This document shows, in pieces, positions 15,879 to 23,537 of a stretch of 23,644 nt of DNA. This DNA comes from Sulfolobaceae archaeon. Lineage in GTDB: Archaea; Thermoproteota; Thermoprotei_A; Sulfolobales; Sulfolobaceae. Position 1 is the stretch's first letter, and every line of letters begins with the position of its first letter. The translations under genes and the position numbers were made by a program. The DNA lies in the NCBI GenBank assembly GCA_028277025.1, contig JAPYVG010000026.1, positions 1-23,644 of the forward strand. Direction: 5' to 3'. The notes below the pieces were generated by a model. It was not told the origin of the DNA. It searched no databases and saw only the letters and a list, made by a program, of their open reading frames with translations.

Positions 15879-16967
15879 TTAACTAATATTTAAATAACGA
15901 TAAATTTTATCACATATCTCTTGGACATTTTCGGGGCTGTTAGAGTTTTTTACCGCATACCAATAATTGCTTACTATAAGTTCTTTATACTTATCATAAT
16001 TTGACAATACATATACCATTTTTTCCCTTAGTTTTTCTATGTTTAGCTGAGGTACACAAAAAATCCTGTCTTTTATATCGATATAAGTAGGTAACATATA
16101 AGTAACTATTAAGTTTCCATAAGCCCATGCTTCATAAAAAGTTATAGGTATTCCATCGGCTACTGAAGGAAATACGTAAACTTTTGACCTTAGATATAAT
16201 TTAAATTTCTCCTCCTCAGAAATATTAGTGTAAATACTAACATTCTCCAAGTTATACTTTCTATTAATTAATCTTTCTAGCCAATCTTTACTTCCATATC
16301 CGGCTATTATTAACGAATGATCTTTACTAATAGGTTTAAATGCTCTAAGAATATCTTCAACACCTTTTGACTTATCTAACCCTCCTACATAAAGGAAATC
16401 TATGTCTTTGTCAGCAGTAAGTATTTGCTCGATATTAGGAATATAGTTTTTTGCGATTCCTACCTGCTTGACTACTACTTTTGCGTTTTTTCTAAATTTA
16501 CGTATATATTTAGATATATACGTATTTTCAGTTAAAAAAATGTCTGCAAAGAATATTTCTAAAAACGCACCAATTCTCTGCATAAAGGAGAAAATAATAG
16601 TAGATTTATCATATCTATTTTTACTCGGGCTAAGAGGATTTAAATGAAATAAAGGTGCTATCAGTTTTATATTTCTATTAAAGAATAATTTAAATAAAAT
16701 AGGGCCTATAGAATCTAATACAGGAGCTCCTCTTATGAAAACTATATTAAGCTCATTTTGGCTAACATTTTCTCTTAAATATTTTAAGACATTTTTAATC
16801 CATGAGAATGCTGAAGTACTATCAATGTAAATAATTTTTCTTTCATCAAAATTACATTGATTAATTATATTGAGAATATACCTCATTCCACCTCTATTTG
16901 GAGTTGAAGAAGGAGTAAGATAGATAGCTCTAGTTCTTATATTTTTAATGCTGGTCCCATTGCTCAT
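15879..16967 (-). CDS. GT-B fold glycosyltransferase, family 4-like
   Basis: The 362-residue product has an acceptor domain beginning R-A-I-Y-L-T-P-S-S-T-P-N-R-G-G-M-R-Y near 13-30, where the Gly pair matches the GT4 loop. The donor domain has D-F-L-Y-V-G-G-L-D-K-S-K-G-V near 190-203, S-L-I-I-A-G-Y-G-S near 217-225, and D-G-I-P-I-T-F-Y-E-A, in which the first Glu of E-x7-E is replaced by Asp. Very AT-rich, with many poly-A and poly-T runs. The ATG at 16967 lies inside the upstream aminotransferase gene (23-base overlap), so the gene is the third of the gmd operon and may transfer perosamine or a related sugar. That pairing is inferred. Confidence 0.83.
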   Translation of the reverse strand: MSNGTSIKNIRTRAIYLTPSSTPNRGGMRYILNIINQCNFDERKIIYIDSTSAFSWIKNVLKYLRENVSQNELNIVFIRGAPVLDSIGPILFKLFFNRNIKLIAPLFHLNPLSPSKNRYDKSTIIFSFMQRIGAFLEIFFADIFLTENTYISKYIRKFRKNAKVVVKQVGIAKNYIPNIEQILTADKDIDFLYVGGLDKSKGVEDILRAFKPISKDHSLIIAGYGSKDWLERLINRKYNLENVSIYTNISEEEKFKLYLRSKVYVFPSVADGIPITFYEAWAYGNLIVTYMLPTYIDIKDRIFCVPQLNIEKLREKMVYVLSNYDKYKELIVSNYWYAVKNSNSPENVQEICDKIYRYLNIS

Positions 16968-18051
16968 GTTTTAATCCTTTAAAAAACCCAATTATCTTTT
17001 CGCTTATAAAACTTGTTTCACTTTTACTTAATGAAAGATAACTCGGCAAACTTAATCCTAGTTTCGATAATTTCTCTGATGCTACATAATCATCTTTGGC
17101 GAAGTCTCTGTATGGAGGCATCTCATGAACTGGGTAAAAGAATTTCCTTGTCTCTACTCCGTTTTTAACTAAATACTCAGCCAGCTCATCCCTCTTTTCA
17201 GTAAGTATGGAGAAAAGCCAGAATATTGATTTACCATTAGGCGGATCCCTCTGTACAGTAACTACGCCCTCAAGTAACTCTTGATAAAGCCTAGCTATTT
17301 CCCTCTTTCTTTCAATAAACTTGTCTATCTTCTTTAACTGTGCTAACCCTAATGCAGCTTGTAAACCGGTCATTCTATAATTATATCCTACTACCTCGTG
17401 CCAATACCTCTTTTCCTTAGTCATACCGTGATCTCTTAAGATCTGCATTTTTTCATAAAGTCCCTCATCATCAGTAAGGCACATTCCCCCCTCTCCAGTA
17501 GTTATCACCTTATTAGCATAAAAAGAGAAGCAAGCTATATCTCCGAAATTCCCAACTTTTTTACCTTCATACTCGGCACCGTGAGCTTCCGCACAGTCCT
17601 CAATTAGGTAAATTCCTTTTTCCTCAGCTATCTCTTTTAGTTCAGAAACCTTGGCCGGATTACCGTAAAGGTGAACTACGATAATCGCCTTGGTCTTATT
17701 AGTTATGGCTTTTCTAACCTTTTCTGGGTCTAACCCCCAATTCTCCTCTTCGACGTCAACAATCACTGGTATCGCTCTATTGTAAAGGACTACATTAACT
17801 GGAGAAATAAAAGTCAAGTCCGGAACAATCACTTCATCTCCTTCTTTAATCCCTAAAGCTGTTACCGCTAAATGTAACGCTGTTGTCCCGTTACTAGTAG
17901 CTACCCCATATTTTCTACCTATGTAAGCTGAAAACTTCTCCTCAAACTCCCTAACTGCTGGGCTAGCAGAACTTATCCAACCAGACCTTATCACTTTCAG
18001 AACTTCTTCCTCTTCTTCCTTACCAATTTCGGGTTTATAAACCGGAATCAA
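16945..18051 (-). CDS. DegT-family sugar aminotransferase, probable GDP-perosamine synthase
   Basis: The 368-residue product is a PLP-dependent DegT/DnrJ/EryC1/StrS aminotransferase of normal length. It shows G-W-I-S-S at 24-28, S-N-G-T-T-A-L-H-L-A at 53-62, V-P-D-L-T-F-I-S near 76-83, the PLP-ring Asp in I-E-D-C-A-E-A (D152), and the Schiff-base lysine K181 in F-Y-A-N-K-V-I-T-T-G-E-G-G-M. R-Y-W-H-E-V-V-G-Y-N-Y-R-M-T follows near 216-229. The G-W-I-S-S start, R-Y-W-H block and N-K-x-I-T-T/S-G-E-G-G match bacterial GDP-perosamine synthases (Per/RfbE) well. It overlaps gmd by four bases (ATGA), which supplies the expected substrate, GDP-4-keto-6-deoxymannose. A related sugar 4-aminotransferase is the alternative. 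Confidence 0.85.
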   Translation of the reverse strand: MIPVYKPEIGKEEEEEVLKVIRSGWISSASPAVREFEEKFSAYIGRKYGVATSNGTTALHLAVTALGIKEGDEVIVPDLTFISPVNVVLYNRAIPVIVDVEEENWGLDPEKVRKAITNKTKAIIVVHLYGNPAKVSELKEIAEEKGIYLIEDCAEAHGAEYEGKKVGNFGDIACFSFYANKVITTGEGGMCLTDDEGLYEKMQILRDHGMTKEKRYWHEVVGYNYRMTGLQAALGLAQLKKIDKFIERKREIARLYQELLEGVVTVQRDPPNGKSIFWLFSILTEKRDELAEYLVKNGVETRKFFYPVHEMPPYRDFAKDDYVASEKLSKLGLSLPSYLSLSKSETSFISEKIIGFFKGLKHEQWDQH

Positions 18052-19109
18052 ACTCTCAACCCTCTTGTTATTATATTTAACGAGTTCTCGTCATAGTAAG
18101 GAGCATCAAACGGAATTCTCTCCCCTTTCAACCATTTTCTCCACCTCTCAATATCAGCGTCTACCATCTTTCTCACAAGCTCTCTAAACGTGGTCTTATG
18201 CTCCCAGCCAAGTTTTTGCTTGGCCTTTGAGTAATCCCCGATTAACTCATTTACATCCAAAGGTCTGAAGAACCTCTTGTCTATTTTCACGTACTTAGTC
18301 CAGTCCAACCCTACGTAACTAAAAGCCTCTTCTACAAACTCCCTTACAGAATGGCTTTCACCAGTGGCTATTACGAAATCCTCTGGCTTATCTTGTTGTA
18401 ACATCATCCACATGGCTTCTACGTATTCCGGTGCGTAACCCCAGTCTCTTCTAGCCTCTAAATTTCCGAGCCTTAGTTCGTTAGATAGTCCTAAATATAT
18501 CCTGGCCACTCCGTTACTTATTTTCCTAGTCACAAATTCTAATCCCCTAAGTTCTGACTCATGATTAAAGAGAATTCCGTTTACTGCAAAGATCTTGTAA
18601 CTTTCTCTGTAAACTTTCGTTATCCAATAACTGTACAGCTTAGCTACAGCGTATGGGCTTGCGGGGTTAAACGGCGTTTCCTCATTAATTTTTCCGTCAT
18701 ATTTTGCATTGCCATAAAGTTCGCTTGTAGCGGCGAAATAGAATTTAATTGTAGGGTCTACTTGCCTTATTGCTTCCAATAAGTTAAGAGTCGAAACCCC
18801 AGTAATCTGGGCTGTGGCAATGGGTGATTCAAAGCTGGCACCCACGAAACTCTGTGCTGCTAAATGGTATACTTCATCTGGTGATGTGAACTTAATAGCC
18901 TCTAAAATCGATGAGAAGTCTGTAATGTCTGCTGGTATCAAGTTCACTTTACTTTCAATACCTAAAGCTTGTAGTCTCCAAAAATTTGGTGAGCTGACTC
19001 TTCTGAAAATACCGTAAACTTCGTAATTTTTATCTAAAAGAAGTTTTGCTAAATACGCTCCGTCTTGCCCGGTGATTCCGCTGATTAACGCTACCTTCTT
19101 AGACTTCAT
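18048..19109 (-). CDS. gmd: GDP-mannose 4,6-dehydratase
   Basis: The 353-residue product is a short-chain dehydrogenase/reductase that turns GDP-mannose into GDP-4-keto-6-deoxymannose. The NADP-binding loop is G-I-T-G-Q-D-G at 11-17, R-R-V-S-S lies near 36-40, the active site has T128, E130 (A-T-S-E-L-Y-G) and Y153-xxx-K157 (S-P-Y-A-V-A-K), and the GDP-sugar binding part shows F-N-H-E-S and G-N-L-E-A-R-R-D-W-G-Y-A-P-E-Y-V. The family's E-S-P-R-R-G is E-S-E-L-R-G here. The ATG at 19109 has a TTATATAA box about 28 bases upstream. It is the first gene of a three-gene operon. Its GC is visibly higher than that of the glycosyltransferase at 15879, which suggests different histories for genes now in one operon. 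Confidence 0.95.
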   Translation of the reverse strand: MKSKKVALISGITGQDGAYLAKLLLDKNYEVYGIFRRVSSPNFWRLQALGIESKVNLIPADITDFSSILEAIKFTSPDEVYHLAAQSFVGASFESPIATAQITGVSTLNLLEAIRQVDPTIKFYFAATSELYGNAKYDGKINEETPFNPASPYAVAKLYSYWITKVYRESYKIFAVNGILFNHESELRGLEFVTRKISNGVARIYLGLSNELRLGNLEARRDWGYAPEYVEAMWMMLQQDKPEDFVIATGESHSVREFVEEAFSYVGLDWTKYVKIDKRFFRPLDVNELIGDYSKAKQKLGWEHKTTFRELVRKMVDADIERWRKWLKGERIPFDAPYYDENSLNIITRGLRV

Positions 19110-19133
19110 TATAATGTACTACATCTACCATAT

Positions 19134-19141
19134 TATATAAT
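19134..19141 (-). promoter_or_regulatory. TATA box of the gmd operon
   Basis: On the minus strand the box reads TTATATAA, centred about 28 bases before the gmd ATG, fitting a leaderless transcript. It lies only 8 bases inside the end of the inverted repeat that bounds the IS unit (19149), so the region where the BRE would lie is IS-derived. Confidence 0.6.
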
Positions 19142-19148
19142 TTATTAT

Positions 19149-19170
19149 GTTAACAGAACTCCCGCAAGTA
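19149..19170 (+). repeat. Left terminal inverted repeat of the IS unit
   Basis: GTTAACAGAAC followed by TCCCGCAAGTA; the counterpart on the other strand lies at 21691-21728. The similarity weakly continues inward (both copies have TTTCA after about five bases), as expected for IS termini. Confidence 0.65.
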
Positions 19171-19551
19171 CAGCATTTCAATTATAGTTAACAATGTAAT
19201 TGATGATTTTTTATTTTTGATTAACTTTGGTTTAATGCCGTATAGCTTTGTTTTGGGTCAAATTTTAGCCCTTAGTTTATTCCCATATGAGCTGCTTATT
19301 AATTTATCGGCGATGCTTTTTCTGCATGATAGCGTTTCAATAGTAGCTATGATGCTGTTTAGAACGATGTCATTTAGCATTTTTAGTCATGGCTTATAGA
19401 GCGAGCTAGCGTATCTCTGTCATTTCATGAGGGATATATCACTTACACATTCGGGGCAATCCCCAGTGTCAAAGCATCATACCTTATTAACGGGTCAGCC
19501 TGCAATTAGTTCATCAAGCATCCTCAACCCCAACCTTGCGGTCATGACCCA
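19171..19551. other. Non-coding tail after the IS110 transposase, with stem-loops
   Basis: No convincing gene. A minus-strand frame of 41 codons (19258-19380, starting M-L-N-D-I-V) looks weakly protein-like and may be an IS fragment. Two structures are clear. ACAC-GGGG-CCCC-GTGT form a hairpin at 19445-19469. TTAACGGGTCA (19487-19497) and TGACCCATTAA (19545-19555) pair at ten of eleven positions, and the right arm overlaps the stop codon of the IS110 transposase. IS1111-type elements of the IS110 family keep their bridge RNA on this side of the gene. Confidence 0.4.
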
Positions 19552-20555
19552 TTAACTTTGATATGGCCTGTGCTCTTTAAGCACCCAGTAAATTATCCTA
19601 AGCATCTTTGCAGACGCAGCAGCTATTGCTTTAGCGCTTCCCTTTTTCTTCTTTAGCTTAGCGTAAAAGTTGCCGACTGTTCCGTTAGGCTCTTTCCTTA
19701 TGTTTGCCCACGTAACTTGAGTTAGTATCCACCTTAAGTAACTGCTTCCTGCTTTGTTATCGGTCCATGGTACACTTTATTTCCTGATGAGCGAGTTGAT
19801 GGAGCTATTGCATATTAAACCAAATGTCCTGAGTCTGGAAACCTGTTTATGTCTCCTATTTCGCTAGGAATGAACAGAGCAGAGTAAAACGATATTTCTG
19901 GAATGCTCCTCAAAAGCTTTGCATCTTCATTGTCATTTGCAATCTCCTTTATTCTATTAGATATGTCATCTATTTCCTTGTTTAACACTTCATGGACGTT
20001 TAGGTAGCTGTTTATCTTATAATCGTTTAGTTCCCTTAACGTTTTAATGAATTCCTTTGTGAAAGGAGATGCATTGATCTTTATGTTGTACATCTACAAA
20101 TGAGCGTGTATTCTGTTCTTTATTATTGACCTAACTCTGACAAGGCTTGCACTGTATTATCTCCCTCAGTTGCATCAGTTCCCTAGGAGGTATGCTCTAT
20201 GATATATATCTTCCCCTTAGCAGGTTTGCAAGAGTAAGAGAATCTACCTTATCTGTCTTTACCTTTGATTCAGCTATAGCCTTAGTCTTTAGTGGGTTTG
20301 ATAAGGTAACGTTGTGTCTTTCAGACAATATCCTATATGCCCAGTACCATATTGAAGAGCTATTGCTATATCCGATCCAAATGATATTGAGTCTGAAAAG
20401 TTCCTTAGGCTATTAGCAGACTTTATTTTTACTTCGTGTAGCACAGTGCCATTCTCATCCATTACAGTTGCATTTATAGTCGCCTTATGAAGACCCAATC
20501 CAACGTACATGTGTGTTATGTTAACTGATTTCCTAATATCCTTAATCCTGCTCAC
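19552..20555 (-). pseudogene. IS110-family transposase, degraded
   Basis: Joined frames give a nearly full-length IS110 (DEDD) transposase. The N part has Y-V-G-L-G-L-H-K-A-T, in which the first catalytic Asp (normally V-G-L/I-D-x-H-K) has become Gly. Then come V-K-T-D-K-V-D-S-L-T-L-A-N-L-L, R-S-I-P-E-I-S near the Transposase_20 domain, and R-S-S-G-N-K-V-Y-H-G-P-I-T-K with the expected catalytic Ser. The end has Y-L-R-W-I-L-T-Q-V-T-W-A-N and a basic coil before the TAA at 19552-19554. In-frame stops lie near 20192 and 19815, with shifts near 20120 and 19755. The GTG at 20555 is the likely start. It lies 47 bases past the stop of the ISH3-like transposase. Confidence 0.85.
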
Positions 20556-20602
20556 ATATTACTAGTTTAAACTAAGGACCTCATATTAGCTTATTTAATT
20601 TC

Positions 20603-21628
20603 TTATTCAGGAGGCTCCAGTCCGCTTGCTATTATTTCCGTTTTAACAATATGCTTGAAAAAGTACACCGTTATGGCTGTTCCTTGAACTTCAACCCTAG
20701 TTAGTACCCATAAGTTGTAGAGAATTATGGATAGCATGAAGTACATCACCCTTAGCGTAAAGTTCCTGCTCGTCGTCTTCGTTTAAAACCCATCTTCAAC
20801 CCTGTAAGACGTTTCAATTCCTATCTGTACTCTTCTGGTATTATATCGACAATCCTTTCAGGATCATCAAACTTTACGTTTGTTACAAAAGCTATCAACT
20901 TATCATCAGGCTTATCTTCTTCCCTCGACCCCTTCTTTTTTGCTATTACTAAATAAACCTTTGGTCCCATTTCATATTCTGTTACAGATGATATTATTCA
21001 TTCAGCATCCTCTTTACCCTTCGTTCCTAACTGCCGGCATTATGAAGTTTATTCCCATGCTTTGAAGCAATTTTATCATTTCTGTTTTGAAAAAACCTCT
21101 GTCCATCAATATCACTGGAGGCCTTGACGAGTTTTTTAGCAACTTCTTTACTATATCTTCTTTAATATCAAGCATTGGCAAGGAGTACAAAGTTAGCCTT
21201 TCCTTTTTATCTTCTACAACGCTTATAGTAACAAAAGTATGAAATGTGTAAGTTCCGCTCTTATATTTGCTCCTCGTCACTTACATGTCTAACTTTCCAT
21301 AATATGGCTCTTCAGTGAAGTCTGTCGTCATCTTCATCCCATCTATGGCGTGACCGCTTAATACCACCTTGTTAGCTGAATTTAAAGCATCAACTACATG
21401 GCTTAAATTCAAGATTTCAATTCTTCGTAGCAGTGTATCTGGTGAAGGGAAGCCTTTCATGTATTTCAAAGATTCTGCAGACGCATTATTTATCGAGATA
21501 TAAATCAAAGGCTTTATCATATCCTTGTGCTTTGAATTTTTGCAAAGTTTATCCCAAGGTTATTTTTCAGAGCTTTAGAGCAGGTTTATACAGCTCGCCA
21601 ATTCCCTGTTGAGCCTTATCTGGTTCAT
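20603..21628 (-). pseudogene. ISH3/IS4-like DDE transposase, degraded
   Basis: Pieces in several frames form one transposase from a probable ATG at 21628 to a TAA at 20603-20605. The N part (21520-21281) has F-P-S-P-D-T-L-L-R-R-I and H-A-I-D-G-M-K, giving the first catalytic Asp. The middle (21280-21014) has V-I-L-M-D-R-G-F-F, the second Asp. The end has R-I-G-I-E-T-S-Y-R-V with the catalytic Glu, then T-T-S-R-N-F-T-L-R, Y-F-M-L-S-I-I-L-Y-N-L-W, as in Sulfolobus ISH3-type elements (ISC1225/ISC1439 class). Breaks lie near 21540, 21283 (stop), 21010, 20835 and 20790. The right inverted repeat is about 63 bases upstream of the ATG, a normal IS distance. Confidence 0.82.
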
Positions 21629-21690
21629 TCACTAAAACGTTAAATCAGATGAGGCCCCTAATAAATTTCCTCAAGAAGAGTGAAACATTA

Positions 21691-21728
21691 TACTTGCGGG
21701 AGTACTGACACTGTCAGGTTCCGTTAAC
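21691..21728 (-). repeat. Right terminal inverted repeat of the IS unit, with a palindromic insert
   Basis: Read on the minus strand: GTTAACGGAAC, then 16 extra bases that include CTGACAgTGTCAG, then TCCCGCAAGTA. The outer and inner blocks match the left repeat at 19149-19170, with a single mismatch; the 16 bases are absent there. Confidence 0.65.
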
Positions 21729-21760
21729 TTAAGCTCATTCTGATCACATCATGCTTACAA

Positions 21761-22362
21761 TTAACAAAATTGGCTTAATCCATTCAGACAGCTGATCATT
21801 TGATAATGGCACTGAACCAATTTCCTAAAAAGCACATAATTGTAGAAGAACCTGAAAGCTTTGAGCCAGTTCTTTACGTGCTCAAATTTTGGCTTTCTGC
21901 ACGGGAAAAGGTCGTCAGAAGCTTCTGCCCTGTCCTTTATATAATCATTTATCTTTTCAATGAGGTTCTTCAGGCTTTGTTCATATACAACATGATCTAC
22001 CCCTGCAAGCATCAACGTACCAAAGAGCTCCGTCTATGTAGATAGTCTTCCTACCATACTTCTTTACAAGTTTCCTTATGAAATAGTAAGCATCAAGGGA
22101 GTTCTGGTGCCTGCTTATTTGGAATGACAGAAAAGCTTTAAGTTGAGGTTCATACACTACCCATAGCCAAGTTTCGCTCTAACGTTTATTTCAGTTTCAT
22201 CAATAAATATGGAATTGACATTGTGCTTGTCAACGTCAAAGGAGTCCGATACGAAAGAATACTTCTGGATCCATTTCCATATTGCTCCTCTTGATTTGGA
22301 CTCGAGTACATGGGAAGCCCTTCTTTAGCTCAAACTGAAGAAATAATTAAGACTTTACAAAT
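21761..22362 (-). pseudogene. IS6-family transposase, degraded
   Basis: Joined frames give G-A-I-W-K-W-I-Q-K-Y-S, then I-F-I-D-E-T-E-I-N (first catalytic Asp), W-V-V-Y-E-P-Q-L-K-A-F-L-S-F, I-Y-I-D-G-A-L-W-Y (second Asp) and I-K-D-R-A-E-A-S-D-D-L-F-P-C-R (Glu), then K-N-W-L-K-A-F. This is the IS6-type layout seen in short Sulfolobus elements of about 0.7-0.8 kb (ISC735/ISC774 class). The frame is broken near 22180 (TAG after G-Y-G) and near 22025, and upstream of 22325 by a TAA. No clear terminal repeats were found. Confidence 0.8.
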
Positions 22363-22402
22363 TGTAATATATCTCTCGGTTTAGACTTATTCAATGAAGG
22401 AA

Positions 22403-23382
22403 TTACTGAATATATTTGATCATATTATGAAGAAATAAGGGTTCTTGTAATATTATTACAACGATGAGATAATAGGATGAGAGGTTGTAGTTGAGGGCTA
22501 TGGTCGGGGCTATCTGGAGTATCCTCCAGGGTGAGTGGCACTTTCCGAACTCTCCAGGAGGGAGTTGAAGGGTTGGTCGGGTTGTTTGACCTGAGGAGGG
22601 GCCAGAACTCCTTGGGGACGAGGAGGTAGGAGAGGGGGAGCCACGGGTGGGGACGGCTAGGGAGAGGATGAGGTTCAGCAAGACCCTCACCCTCCTGCTT
22701 CTTTTGAGGTGAACCATGCAGGTCTGCCTCGCGACCTTGATCCCGGAGCGGAAGATTGCCGTGTCTAGGGCCTTTACCCCGTCAGCTACGACCAGGGTGA
22801 GGTTGTACCTCCTCCACAGCCTCACCAGGTGGTCCCGATAACTCACGACGTCCTCCTCCCTGATCAGGACCACGTCAAGCACGACCCTCACACCGTGGTC
22901 AGTGAGTCCCAACGCGATTAAGACCCCCCTTCCTTCCCCTTAACTTCACTCACTTCCCGTCCACGACCACGTACTTGAAGTCCTCCCTCACCTCCAGCTC
23001 CTGAGTTTAGAGCTTGGCGTTCAACTTCCCTCCCAACTCGGGCAGGAGGGACCTGAGCACCAGCCCCTCCTCCCTGAGCAACTCCTCCTCCACCCTCGTC
23101 CTCACCCTCTCCCTTGTACATCACGGGTAAGCTCACCGTAACCCACTCCAGCCCGTACGCTACCCTCCTTCCCTGGAGGAAGACCCTGAACCCTCTCAGG
23201 AACCTGAACCTGGCGTAACCCCTCCTCCTCACCTCCTTCCTTCTGGCGAACCTGGGGGAGGTCCTCTCCGCCTCCTCCATTACCCTCCTCTCGATCTCAG
23301 CCATCGTTTCATTTAATAGCGCGTCCTTCCCAAGTAACTCGGGGACGAGCGAGGTCACCACGTGATTGAATGAGTATCTCAT
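22403..23382 (-). pseudogene. IS256/mutator-like transposase, GC-rich and degraded
   Basis: The first frame (23382-22918) has R-Y-S-F-N-H-V-V at its start and F-R-F-L-R-G-F-R-V-F before a shift near 23125 (after V-M-Y-K-G). In the shifted frame reading continues R-V-E-E-E-L-L, reaches a TAA near 23010, then V-V-V-D-G-K with a TGA where a Trp codon is expected. A second shift in a G-run near 22925 leads into the 22912 frame, with V-V-A-D-G-V-K-A-L-D-T and R-Q-T-C-M-V-H-L-K-R, the Asp and C-x-V-H motifs of IS256/MULE transposases. Another shift near 22665 loses the end. The GC is far above the rest of the window, and strongly so at third positions, which points to a foreign source. Confidence 0.72.
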
Positions 23383-23405
23383 GGTATGACCTAGCGCTCG
23401 TCCCC
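23341..23405 (-). promoter_or_regulatory. Long hairpin around the start codon of the IS256-like transposase
   Basis: GGGGACGAGCG (23341-23351) pairs exactly with CGCTCGTCCCC (23395-23405), and GGTCA (23353-23357) with TGACC (23387-23391). In the middle ATGAG and CTCAT (23370-23374 and 23378-23382) pair around TAT, and this inner stem contains the ATG itself. An mRNA starting upstream of 23405 would hide the start codon in a hairpin with at least 16 outer and 5 inner pairs. The outer arm may also be the IS end. Confidence 0.6.
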
Positions 23406-23537
23406 TTTTTAGTGTTACTGATGTAGGATCAATTAAGTCACTTTCGCTCTATGGAAACAAATAGAAATTGCAATAGAGCTCTGAATCGCCTTAACGGCAC
23501 CCACAGTCAATTATATTATTACTTAGTTCCTTGAGTT
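23383..23537. other. Spacer between the last IS remnant and the final gene
   Basis: No gene. GCTCTAT (23446-23452) and ATAGAGC (23473-23479) are exact inverted copies around 20 bases. Bases 23463-23518 resemble 1450-1499. This is not a CRISPR: no unit repeats at regular spacing. Confidence 0.4.

Larger units (their letters stand above)
19149..21728. mobile_element. Nested insertion-sequence unit bounded by matching inverted repeats
   Basis: The left end reads GTTAACAGAAC then TCCCGCAAGTA (19149-19170). The right end, on the opposite strand, reads GTTAACGGAAC, a 16-base insert (21702-21717, containing the palindrome CTGACAcTGTCAG), then TCCCGCAAGTA (21728 back to 21691). That is 21 of 22 positions identical apart from the insert. 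Inside are an ISH3/IS4-like transposase remnant (20603-21628) and an IS110 transposase remnant (19552-20555). The simplest reading is an ISH3-like element with these terminal repeats, into whose distal end an IS110 element inserted. Exact IS110 borders are not visible. Confidence 0.6.

Noticed and set aside
18561..19017. Plus-strand frames of 73 and 67 codons
   Set aside because: Antisense to gmd, which is beyond doubt.
19217..19399. Plus-strand hydrophobic frame of 60 codons
   Set aside because: It lies in the IS unit, has no promoter, and its opposite strand carries an equally weak frame; most likely chance.
20147..20416. Plus-strand frame of 89 codons, and similar ones at 20880-21065 and 21800-22045
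   Set aside because: Antisense to recognisable transposase pieces on the minus strand.
23440..23520. Possible CRISPR-like or tRNA-like sequence in the right-hand spacer
   Set aside because: Only one inverted repeat and no regularly spaced units; no tRNA arms or T-loop consensus.
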